From: an uncultured Bacteroidales bacterium
GTDB taxonomy: Bacteria > Bacteroidota > Bacteroidia > Bacteroidales > UBA932
Assembly (NCBI GenBank): GCA_946405485.1
Contig: CAMJHJ010000034.1
Coordinates: 1-14,400 of the forward strand
Length of the DNA stretch: 14,400 nucleotides
Reading direction: 5' to 3'
The position numbers and the translations under genes were made by a program. The notes under the pieces were generated by a model. That model ran no database searches. It had not been told where the DNA came from and worked only from the letters and a program-made list of their open reading frames with translations. The first letter of the stretch is position 1. Each line of letters starts with the position of its first letter. Positions 7,647 through 13,918 of the stretch are shown here, piece by piece.

Positions 7647-7877
7647 ATGGAACTTAATGAGTTTATCGCGAATTTCGCGGAGCAGTTTGATGAGACGGAT
7701 GCCAGTGTGTTTACTGCACAGACCGCATTCCACGATTTGGATGAGTATTCTTCCCTGATCGCCCTGTCGATCATCGCCATGGTGGACGAGGAATACGATG
7801 TCGCGCTAAAGGGTGACGACATGAAGTCTGCCGTGACGATTGAAGACCTGTACAACATCGTAAAGAGCAAAATGTAA
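7647..7877 (+). CDS. Acyl carrier protein 1 (atypical phosphopantetheine site)
   Basis: A 76-aa acidic protein of carrier-protein size and pattern: an N-terminal helix (MELNEFIANFAEQF), then FHDLDEYSSLIAL (28-40) and MVDEEYDVAL (45-54), ending with a short helix EDLYNIVKSKM. By alignment with the usual DSL motif, the phosphopantetheine would attach to Ser36 of YSSL; the preceding residue is Ser instead of Asp. A TTG three codons upstream (7638) could also serve as start, but ATG 7647 gives the normal carrier length. The stop TAA overlaps the KAS III start by one base (TAATG), which points to a working pair. The carrier should hold the growing chain made by the module. A phosphopantetheinyl transferase is not encoded nearby. 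Confidence 0.85.
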   Translation: MELNEFIANFAEQFDETDASVFTAQTAFHDLDEYSSLIALSIIAMVDEEYDVALKGDDMKSAVTIEDLYNIVKSKM

Positions 7878-8911
7878 TGGCATATCTCAGCTTTCGGAAT
7901 GTCCGGATCGCCGGTTTCTCGACTGGGGTCCCGAAGACTGAATTGACGAACGAAGGCGCGGATTCCGAACACTATTCCGCCTCGTCGTTCATCAATTCGA
8001 CCGGCGTGCGCCGCCACAGGGTGTCGGAGAAATACACCGCCGGGGATCTCTGCTACTATGCGGCGGAGCGGCTCATTTCAGATCTGGGATGGGACAAGCA
8101 GGAGATCGAAGCCATCGTCTTCGTCTCCCAGCACGCCGACTATATCTTGCCGGCTACGGCCTGTATCCTGCAGGAGCGCCTCGGCCTGTCCAAGGAGTGC
8201 TATACGGCCGACCTGTCGCTGGGCTGCTCCGGCTGGGTTTACGGCTTGAGCACCGTGGTCTCGCTCCTCTCCTGCGGCATGATCAAGAAGGCCCTGCTGA
8301 TGAGCGGCGACGCCAAGCGGCGCATCAACTACGTGGATCCGCTCTTCGGCCACGCCGGCGCCGTCACGGCCATCGAGTACCAGGAGGGTGCTGCTCCCAT
8401 CCAGTTCTATTTCGGAACGGACGGCAGCGGCTTCGACGCCCTGATCATCCCCGACGGCGGCGCGCGCAACCAGTTCTCCGAGAAGTCCTTCGTGCCGGAG
8501 GACGTGGAGGGCCATATGCTGAACCGCCTGCAGTCCCGAATGAAGGGCATGGACGTGTTCTCGTTCGGCATCACCTGGGGCCCGAAATCCGTCAAGCGCC
8601 TTGCCGAGCACTTCGGCTTTGACTATCAGGAGTGCGACTACTTCGTCTTTCACCAGGCCAACCTGCTGATGAACGAGAAGATCCGCACCAAGCTGAAACT
8701 GCCGGAGGAGAAGGTCCCTTATTGCCTGCAGGACTTCGGCAATACGGCTTCGGCTTCCATCCCGCTGACCATCGTGTCGCAGCTGCGGGGGAAGGTCGAG
8801 AAGCCCCGGATCAAGTGGATCGGCTGCGGCTTCGGCGTGGGCCTGTCCTGGGGCGCCGTCTATTTCGAGACGGAAGATATCGTGGTTTCTGAACTTGTAG
8901 AAGTAGAGTAA
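7877..8911 (+). CDS. 3-oxoacyl-ACP synthase III-like condensing enzyme 1 (KAS III, thiolase fold)
   Basis: A 344-aa FabH-like protein with the full KAS III triad: Cys117 in LGCSGWVYGL, His259 in FVFHQAN (256-262) and Asn289 in DFGNTASASIP. The C-terminal GCGFGVGLSWGA (316-327) is the usual glycine-rich closing motif. FabH enzymes condense an acyl-CoA or similar primer with malonyl-ACP and release a 3-oxoacyl-ACP. The protein is somewhat longer than the ~317 aa of housekeeping FabH, as is common for secondary-pathway relatives, some of which form esters or amides instead. It is translationally coupled to ACP 1 on one side and to the first SDR on the other, by TAATG overlaps. A housekeeping FabH is unlikely because of the second copy at 12827 and the locus context. 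Confidence 0.87.
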   Translation: MAYLSFRNVRIAGFSTGVPKTELTNEGADSEHYSASSFINSTGVRRHRVSEKYTAGDLCYYAAERLISDLGWDKQEIEAIVFVSQHADYILPATACILQERLGLSKECYTADLSLGCSGWVYGLSTVVSLLSCGMIKKALLMSGDAKRRINYVDPLFGHAGAVTAIEYQEGAAPIQFYFGTDGSGFDALIIPDGGARNQFSEKSFVPEDVEGHMLNRLQSRMKGMDVFSFGITWGPKSVKRLAEHFGFDYQECDYFVFHQANLLMNEKIRTKLKLPEEKVPYCLQDFGNTASASIPLTIVSQLRGKVEKPRIKWIGCGFGVGLSWGAVYFETEDIVVSELVEVE

Positions 8912-9666
8912 TGAGTTATAATCCTTATTCCCTGGCCGGGAAAACCATCCTCGTGACCGGCGCCGGTTCCGGCATCGGCCGCGCCACCTCCGTCGAGTGC
9001 TCGAAACTGGGCGCCCGGCTGGTGCTCGTGGACATCAACGAGCAGGGCCTGGCCGACACGCTGGCCATGCTGGCGCAGCCGGAACTGGAGCACCTCACGT
9101 TCGCGGTTAATCTCTGCGACGAAGAGGCCATCGCGGATATGGTGGGCAAGCTCCCTGTCCTGGATGGCGTGTCCAACAACGCGGGCATCACGAAACTCGT
9201 CCCCCTGCAGTTCATCGGGGCGGACGATTTCGAGCGGATCCACAAGGTGAACCTGCTGGCTCCGATCCTGCTGACGAAGTATCTGGTGAAGAAGAAAAAG
9301 ATCGCCAAGGGCGGCTCGATCGTTTTCACCGCATCTGCCGGCGGCGTATTTGTCTCTTCGTTCGGCAATGCCATCTACGCCACCTCGAAGTGCGGCGTGG
9401 ACGGCTATATGCGGACCGCGGCGCTGGAGCTGGCCCCCAAGGGCATCCGCTGCAACAGCGTCAACCCGGGCATGGTGGAGACGCCGCTCATCAACCGCGG
9501 CCAGATTACTGACGAGCAGCACGAGAAGGATAAGGAGAATTATCCGCTCGGCCGTTACGGAAAGCCGGAAGATGTCGCTTTCGCGACGATCTATCTCCTG
9601 TCTGACGCCTCTTGCTGGATGACCGGCACGGCCCTGAAAATTGACGGAGGTTTAACATTGAAATAA
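8911..9666 (+). CDS. SDR oxidoreductase 1, FabG-like 3-ketoacyl-ACP reductase
   Basis: A 251-aa classical short-chain dehydrogenase/reductase. The cofactor motif TGAGSGIG lies at 16-23, NNAG at 89-92, the catalytic set is Asn114, Ser142 (FTAS), Tyr156 and Lys160 (YATSK), and the C-terminal TGTALKIDGG is typical of FabG-like enzymes. Asp41 at the end of the second beta strand (VLVD) would favour NADH over NADPH by the usual rule. Expected reaction: reduction of a 3-oxoacyl-ACP to the 3-hydroxyacyl-ACP. The start overlaps the KAS III stop by one base, and only 1 bp separates it from SDR 2, of which it is a close paralogue, including a shared lysine run KKKK (127-130) before GGSIVFTAS. A sugar or polyol dehydrogenase role cannot be excluded. 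Confidence 0.85.
   Translation: MSYNPYSLAGKTILVTGAGSGIGRATSVECSKLGARLVLVDINEQGLADTLAMLAQPELEHLTFAVNLCDEEAIADMVGKLPVLDGVSNNAGITKLVPLQFIGADDFERIHKVNLLAPILLTKYLVKKKKIAKGGSIVFTASAGGVFVSSFGNAIYATSKCGVDGYMRTAALELAPKGIRCNSVNPGMVETPLINRGQITDEQHEKDKENYPLGRYGKPEDVAFATIYLLSDASCWMTGTALKIDGGLTLK
9435..9482 (+). repeat. Near-identical direct repeat, copy 1 (within SDR 1)
   Basis: These 48 bases match 10204-10251 in the next gene with a single difference (a TC/TG change in a Val codon). They encode PKGIRCNSVNPGMVET, a substrate-loop region. Offset is 769 bp. The match is a mark of tandem gene duplication or later gene conversion. Confidence 0.75.
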
Positions 9667-9667
9667 C

Positions 9668-10429
9668 ATGTCGACGAATCCCAATCCGTTTACTCTCGAA
9701 GGCAAGACCATCCTGATCACCGGCGGGGCCGGGGGGATCGGCAGCGCCACTGCCCGCGCCTGCGTGGCGATGGGCGCGCGCGTCGTCCTCACCGACATCC
9801 GCGAGGATGCCCTCAAGAGCGTGATCGAGTCGCTGCCGGCGCCCAGTTGCGGCGGCGAGAACCTCTATTTTACCGCCGACCTGACCAAGCCGGAGGAGCT
9901 GGACGCCCTGGTCGCATTCTGCCCGTCGCTGGACGGAATGGTGTGCAACGCCGGCGTGATGAAGCTGACGCTCACGCAGTTCATCACGGAGGAGGAGCTG
10001 CAGCGCATCCAGCGCATCAACCTGAATGCGCCGATCCTGCTCACGCGCTCGCTGCTGAAAAAGAAGAAGATCGGCCGCGGCGGATCCATCGTGTTCACGG
10101 CTTCGGCCGCGGGCATCTACCGCGTGTCCATCGGCAACGCCATCTATGCCACCACGAAGTGCGGCATCGACGCGTTCATGCGGACGGTCGCGCTGGAGTT
10201 CGGCCCCAAGGGCATCCGCTGCAACAGCGTGAACCCGGGCATGGTGGAGACCGCGCTGATCGGCAACTTCACCGAAGAAGAGAAAGAACGGGAGCGCCAG
10301 AATTACCCCCTGCGGCGGTTCGCGCAGCCCGAAGATATCGCCAACGGCATCGTGTACCTGCTGTCCGACGCGTCGGCCTTTGTGACCGGCACGGCGCTGA
10401 AGATCGACGGCGGCATGACCTTAAGTTAG
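9668..10429 (+). CDS. SDR oxidoreductase 2, FabG-like paralogue of SDR 1
   Basis: A 253-aa classical SDR with TGGAGGIG (18-25), Asn118, Ser146 (FTAS), Tyr160 and Lys164 (YATTK), and the ending TGTALKIDGGMTLS. It is clearly a tandem copy of SDR 1: same N-terminal lead-in (NP-L-GKTIL), same lysine run (131-134) and the same CNSVNPGMVET segment. The usual NNAG motif is CNAG here (93-96), a mild change near the cofactor. It probably reduces a second 3-oxo intermediate or one of different chain length or stereochemistry. The start is 1 bp after the SDR 1 stop, and the next gene starts 6 bp after this stop. A redundant copy of SDR 1 is the simplest alternative. Confidence 0.84.
   Translation: MSTNPNPFTLEGKTILITGGAGGIGSATARACVAMGARVVLTDIREDALKSVIESLPAPSCGGENLYFTADLTKPEELDALVAFCPSLDGMVCNAGVMKLTLTQFITEEELQRIQRINLNAPILLTRSLLKKKKIGRGGSIVFTASAAGIYRVSIGNAIYATTKCGIDAFMRTVALEFGPKGIRCNSVNPGMVETALIGNFTEEEKERERQNYPLRRFAQPEDIANGIVYLLSDASAFVTGTALKIDGGMTLS
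10204..10251 (+). repeat. Near-identical direct repeat, copy 2 (within SDR 2)
   Basis: Second copy of the 48-base stretch at 9435-9482, with one difference. The flanking sequence in the two genes has diverged clearly more, so strong codon or protein constraint, or a conversion tract, must explain the local identity. Confidence 0.75.
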
Positions 10430-10435
10430 TCTCGT

Positions 10436-11191
10436 ATGAAACTCTTAGAGAACAAAGTATCCCTCATCACCGGCGCAGGCCGGGGGATCGGGCGTGTGAT
10501 CGCGGAGCAGTTTGCCAGCGACGGCGCCATCGTCTATATCAACGACCTGATGCCCGGCGACATGGAGGAGTGGGCCCGCGGGTGCGCGGAGCGCCACGGT
10601 ACCAGGGTGGTGCCCATCTGCTTCGACGTGACGGACAGCGCCGCGCTGAAGGCCGGCCTGATGTCCATCTACAAGGCGGAAGGCCGGATCGACGTAGTGG
10701 TCAACAACGCCGCCATCATCCAGAACCAGAAGCTGGGCATGGTGACCAAGCCGCTGCTGGAGAAGATGTACAGCGTGAACGTGTTCGCCGTCATCGACAT
10801 GATCCAGATTGTGTCGCGCCTGATGGCCCGCACGGGAGGCGGAAGCATCGTCAACATCGCTTCCATCACGGGTGTGGTGGGCTCTCCGGGCCAGGTGGCG
10901 TATTCGTCCACCAAGGGCGCGGTGATCGCCATCACCAAGTCGTCGGCCAAGGAGCTGAGCCCGCAGCAGATCCGCGTGAACGCGGTGGCCCCGGGCATCA
11001 TCAAGACCGAACGCTTCGAGGAGCTCTACGAGGCCAGCGGCGACAAGATTGACCAGCGGATCAGTCGCATCGCGCTGGGCCGCCTCGGCACGCCGCAGGA
11101 CGTGGCGAACGCCGTGAGTTTCCTGGCGTCGGACCGCGCGTCCTACATCAGCGGCCACATCCTGGGCGTGGACGGATGCGCAAGCATTTAA
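10436..11191 (+). CDS. SDR oxidoreductase 3, FabG-like
   Basis: A 251-aa SDR, distinct from the tandem pair and closer to textbook FabG. TGAGRGIG lies at 12-19, NNAA at 90-93 (Ala instead of the usual final Gly), followed by Asn115, Ser143 (NIASITG), Tyr156 and Lys160 (YSSTK), VNAVAPG (181-187) and the ending ISGHILGVDG. The second strand ends YINDL, with Asp37 as a likely NAD-type ribose-binding residue. The predicted role is 3-ketoacyl-ACP reduction. A third reductase beside only two condensing enzymes suggests that one SDR does something else, such as acting on another keto group. It is 6 bp from SDR 2 and 3 bp from the ligase gene. Confidence 0.85.
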   Translation: MKLLENKVSLITGAGRGIGRVIAEQFASDGAIVYINDLMPGDMEEWARGCAERHGTRVVPICFDVTDSAALKAGLMSIYKAEGRIDVVVNNAAIIQNQKLGMVTKPLLEKMYSVNVFAVIDMIQIVSRLMARTGGGSIVNIASITGVVGSPGQVAYSSTKGAVIAITKSSAKELSPQQIRVNAVAPGIIKTERFEELYEASGDKIDQRISRIALGRLGTPQDVANAVSFLASDRASYISGHILGVDGCASI

Positions 11192-11194
11192 CGT

Positions 11195-12574
11195 ATGTTT
11201 TTAGACCTTGACAAGAAAGAGCGGACCCGCATCGCCGCCATCGACGACAGCGGGGAAGCCTTGACCTATGGCGAGCTCTGCGACTTCGCCGCGGAGTTCC
11301 GCCGATATCTGCCGGAGCGGGCCTTGCTGTTCCTCCTTTCGGAGAACTGCCACGGCTCGCTGCTGGGCTATGTCGGATGCCTTTCCAACGGCATCGTCCC
11401 GCTCATCCTGAGCGCCCGGACGGAGGAGAGCCTGTACACCAACCTCCGGGACATGTACCGGCCCGCCTATCTGTGGGCGCCGGAGGCGATGGCGGAGACG
11501 CTCGGCTATGCGGAAGTGTTCCGCGCGCACGGCTACGTGCTGCTCGCCACGGGCAACGCCCCGGTGGCGATGCACCCCGACCTGGCGCTGCTGCTGCCGA
11601 CTTCCGGCTCCACCGGCAGCCCCAAGCTGGTGCGGCACAGCCTGCGCAACATCGAGGCCAACGCCGACAACGTCCGGCGGCTGTTCCAGCTGACCGGCGC
11701 GGAGAAGGCGATGGCCATCCTCCCGATGCATTACACGATGGGCCTCTCGGTGATCGCCAGCCACCTGCTGGCGGGCGCCACGCTGCTCCTGTCCGGCCGG
11801 TCCCTGCTGGACCGCGGGTTCTGGAGCACGCTCAAGGAGGCCACCAGTTTCACGGGCGTGCCCTACAGCTACGAGCTGCTGATGAAGATGCGCTTCACGC
11901 GCATGGACCTGCCCAAGCTGGAGGTCATCACCCAGGGCGGTGGAAAGCTGACGCCGGAGATGTTCCGGGCGCTGGCCGAATACGCCCGCGACAAGGGCAA
12001 GAAGTTCATCGCCACCTACGGCCAGTCGGAGTGCACGGCGCGTATGGCCTACCTCCCGGCCGAGTTGGCGCTGGAGAAGACCTGCAGCATCGGTTTCGCC
12101 GAACCGGGCGGGCAGCTCTCGATCGTGGACGCCGAAGGCAACGAGACCTTCGAGGGCGAAGCCACGGGCGAGATGGTGTACCGCGGCGAGAATGTGACCC
12201 TCGGCTATGCCTATGGCGTGGAGGACTTGCAGAAGGGCGACGAGAACCACGGCGTGATGCACACCGGCGACCTGGCGCGGCGCGATGCCGACGGCTGCTA
12301 CTTCATCGTCGGCCGCCTGAAGCGCTTCCTCAAGATCTTCGGCCTGCGCATCGGCCTGGACGAGGTGGAGAACCTCATCAAGCAGGAATACAAAGCCGAC
12401 TGCTACTGCAAGGGCGACGATGAGAAACTGGTGGTTCTGGTGACGGATCCGGCCCTGGTTGAGGCCCTGCCGGGCTTCATCGAGGAGAAGACCCACCTGT
12501 TCCACAAGAACATAGAAGTGCGCCTCGTGGACGCGATCCTGCGCAACGAGGCCGGTAAAGTGATCAATCAATAA
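11195..12574 (+). CDS. AMP-forming acyl ligase (ANL superfamily adenylation enzyme)
   Basis: A 459-aa adenylating enzyme with the standard motifs in order: P-loop-like LLPTSGSTGSPK (133-144), TYGQSE (274-279), HTGDL (356-360), the hinge GRLKRFLKIFGLRIGLDEVE (373-392) and, near the C-terminus, NEAGKV with Lys455 in the place of the catalytic lysine of the adenylation half-reaction. It should activate a carboxylic acid with ATP and pass it to CoA or, given the ACP gene 9 bp downstream, to the ACP thiol. The protein is short for an acyl-CoA synthetase (usually above 500 aa), mainly because of a compact N-terminal region. The substrate cannot be read from sequence. It could feed a starter acid to the module or recycle released acid. 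Confidence 0.86.
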   Translation: MFLDLDKKERTRIAAIDDSGEALTYGELCDFAAEFRRYLPERALLFLLSENCHGSLLGYVGCLSNGIVPLILSARTEESLYTNLRDMYRPAYLWAPEAMAETLGYAEVFRAHGYVLLATGNAPVAMHPDLALLLPTSGSTGSPKLVRHSLRNIEANADNVRRLFQLTGAEKAMAILPMHYTMGLSVIASHLLAGATLLLSGRSLLDRGFWSTLKEATSFTGVPYSYELLMKMRFTRMDLPKLEVITQGGGKLTPEMFRALAEYARDKGKKFIATYGQSECTARMAYLPAELALEKTCSIGFAEPGGQLSIVDAEGNETFEGEATGEMVYRGENVTLGYAYGVEDLQKGDENHGVMHTGDLARRDADGCYFIVGRLKRFLKIFGLRIGLDEVENLIKQEYKADCYCKGDDEKLVVLVTDPALVEALPGFIEEKTHLFHKNIEVRLVDAILRNEAGKVINQ

Positions 12575-12583
12575 GTAGACAAT

Positions 12584-12823
12584 ATGACCAATCTGGAGAA
12601 ATTGAATGGCATCTTCTGCGAGGTGTTCTCGGTGGATGCCGGGGCGTTGGGCGCCGGTTTTGACAACAAGAGCGTGGAGGGCTGGGACAGCGTCCGCCAG
12701 CTGAGCCTCACCGCTGCGGTGGAGGACAGCTTCGACATCATGCTGGACCCGGAAGACATCCTGGAGTTCACCTCCTACGACAACGCCAAGACCATCCTGG
12801 CCAAGTACGACATCGAACTGTAA
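12584..12823 (+). CDS. Acyl carrier protein 2
   Basis: A 79-aa acidic carrier protein with a canonical attachment site, GWDSVRQLSL (33-42), where Ser36 takes the 4'-phosphopantetheine. It continues AVEDSFDIML (45-54) and DILEFTSYDNAKTILAKY. It differs strongly from ACP 1, so the two carriers are not a recent duplication and probably serve different partners. It sits between the acyl ligase (9 bp upstream) and KAS III 2 (3 bp downstream), which suggests that it receives the acid activated by the ligase and works with the second condensing enzyme. Confidence 0.92.
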   Translation: MTNLEKLNGIFCEVFSVDAGALGAGFDNKSVEGWDSVRQLSLTAAVEDSFDIMLDPEDILEFTSYDNAKTILAKYDIEL

Positions 12824-12826
12824 GGC

Positions 12827-13882
12827 ATGGCACGCTGGGAAATCAAGAACGTAGCCGTCCGCGGCGTCACCGGCACGGTGCCCGACCACGCGGTCAAGAC
12901 CGCCGACTTCGACATCTTCACGAAAGAGGAAGCGGAGATATTCGACAACACCGTCGGCATCAAGAACCGCTACATCGGCCCGGACGACGTGTGCACCTCC
13001 GACCTCTGCTTCGACGCCGCCGAGCGCCTGCTCGCGGCCCTGGGCTGGGAGAAGGAGAGCATCGACGTGCTGGTGTTCGGCTCCGTGACCGGCGACTACA
13101 AGACGCCGCCCACGGCGGGCATCCTGCAGCACCGCCTCGGGCTGCCGACCAGCACCTTCGTGCTGGACATCCCGATGGGCTGCTGCGGCAGTATGTACGC
13201 CATCAACGTGGCCGGCAACCTGTTGAGCGCGGGCAACGTCAAGCGCGCCCTGCTGCTCGTCGGCGACACGGCCCTGCGGATGGGCTCGATGAAGGACAAG
13301 AGCCGCGTCCCCCTGTTCGGCGACAGCGGCACCGCCATGGCGCTGGAGTATGATCCGACGGCCGAGGACATCATCATCGAGTTCAATACCCTGGGCTCCG
13401 GCTACGAGGCCCTCATCACCCCGCACGGCGGCTTCCGCCACCCCATCACACCCGAATCCTTCGTCGAGGAGGACTTCGGCAACGGCATCGTCCGCGCTCC
13501 CAAGGACACGCTCATCAACGGCATGGACGTCTTCTCCTTCGCCATCTCCCGCCCGCCCATCAGCATCAAGCAGATGATGGAGCGCTACGGCCTGACGACG
13601 GACAACGTGGACTACTTCCTGATCCACCAGGCCAACAAGCTCATCGTGGACCGCATCGTCAAGAAGCTCAAGCTCCCGCTCGAGAAGGTCCCCTACGACC
13701 TCCAGGAGTTCGGCAACCTCGGCGGCGCCTCCGTCCCGATGCTGATGACCTACAACCTCGCCGACGAGCTGCAGAAGCGCCCCCTGACGCTCCTCTGCTC
13801 CTCCTTTGGCCTCGGCCTCACCTGGGGCACGATGGTGTTGAGGACCAACGGAGTGAAGGTGGAGCCGGTTGCTAAGATTTAA
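12827..13882 (+). CDS. 3-oxoacyl-ACP synthase III-like condensing enzyme 2 (KAS III)
   Basis: A 351-aa FabH-like protein with a complete triad: Cys119 in PMGCCGSMYAI (116-126), His267 in FLIHQAN (264-270) and Asn297 in EFGNLGGASVP. The closing motif SSFGLGLTWG (325-334) is present. It shares its overall design with KAS III 1 (for example DVFSF-I before the C-terminal half, KLKLP-EKVPY, and -GNxxxASxP), but the two differ throughout, so they are paralogues of some age. The Cys119-Cys120 pair at the active site is a small peculiarity; the first aligns with the nucleophile. It is expected to run a different condensation round, or use a different primer, from KAS III 1. It is the last gene of the GC-rich module; 36 AT-rich bases follow. 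Confidence 0.88.
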   Translation: MARWEIKNVAVRGVTGTVPDHAVKTADFDIFTKEEAEIFDNTVGIKNRYIGPDDVCTSDLCFDAAERLLAALGWEKESIDVLVFGSVTGDYKTPPTAGILQHRLGLPTSTFVLDIPMGCCGSMYAINVAGNLLSAGNVKRALLLVGDTALRMGSMKDKSRVPLFGDSGTAMALEYDPTAEDIIIEFNTLGSGYEALITPHGGFRHPITPESFVEEDFGNGIVRAPKDTLINGMDVFSFAISRPPISIKQMMERYGLTTDNVDYFLIHQANKLIVDRIVKKLKLPLEKVPYDLQEFGNLGGASVPMLMTYNLADELQKRPLTLLCSSFGLGLTWGTMVLRTNGVKVEPVAKI

Positions 13883-13918
13883 TTTCCCAGTTAAATAGAA
13901 ATAATTAACAGTAATACA

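Larger units (their letters stand above)
7647..13882 (+). other. Eight-gene ACP-dependent acyl-synthesis module inside the polysaccharide locus
   Basis: The gene order is ACP, KAS III, SDR, SDR, SDR, AMP-forming ligase, ACP, KAS III. Junctions overlap by one base or are spaced by 1 to 9 bp, so a single transcript is nearly certain. The module is bounded by AT-rich gaps of 28 bp and 36 bp and is far richer in G+C (38 of 60 at 12301-12360 by hand count) than the genes at either end. It contains carriers, condensing enzymes, ketoreductases and an acid-activating enzyme, but no dehydratase, enoyl reductase or thioesterase. This composition predicts a short acyl chain with retained hydroxyl groups; its delivery to a sugar is inferred from the neighbours. 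Confidence 0.6.

Noticed and set aside
7877..8911. KAS III 1 as the housekeeping fabH of the genome
   Set aside because: There is a second KAS III nearby, no fabD, fabF or plsX neighbour, and clear embedding in a polysaccharide locus. A specialised role is more likely.
9847..11052. A 401-codon + strand frame crossing SDR 2 and SDR 3
   Set aside because: It is an Arg/His/Pro-rich out-of-frame reading of two well-supported SDR genes and spans their boundary. It is a by-product of high GC content.
11201..13627. An open frame of about 808 codons on the minus strand, antisense to the ligase, ACP 2 and KAS III 2
   Set aside because: It mirrors the GC-rich third positions of the + strand genes, which removes stop codons in one antisense frame. 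Its translation is rich in Ala, Val, His, Gln and Arg with no recognisable domain, while the + strand genes have complete catalytic motifs.
13890..13909. GTTAA/TTAAC inverted repeat after KAS III 2 as an intrinsic terminator
   Set aside because: The stem is only five A/T-rich pairs with a 10-nt loop and no T-run, so it is too weak to call.
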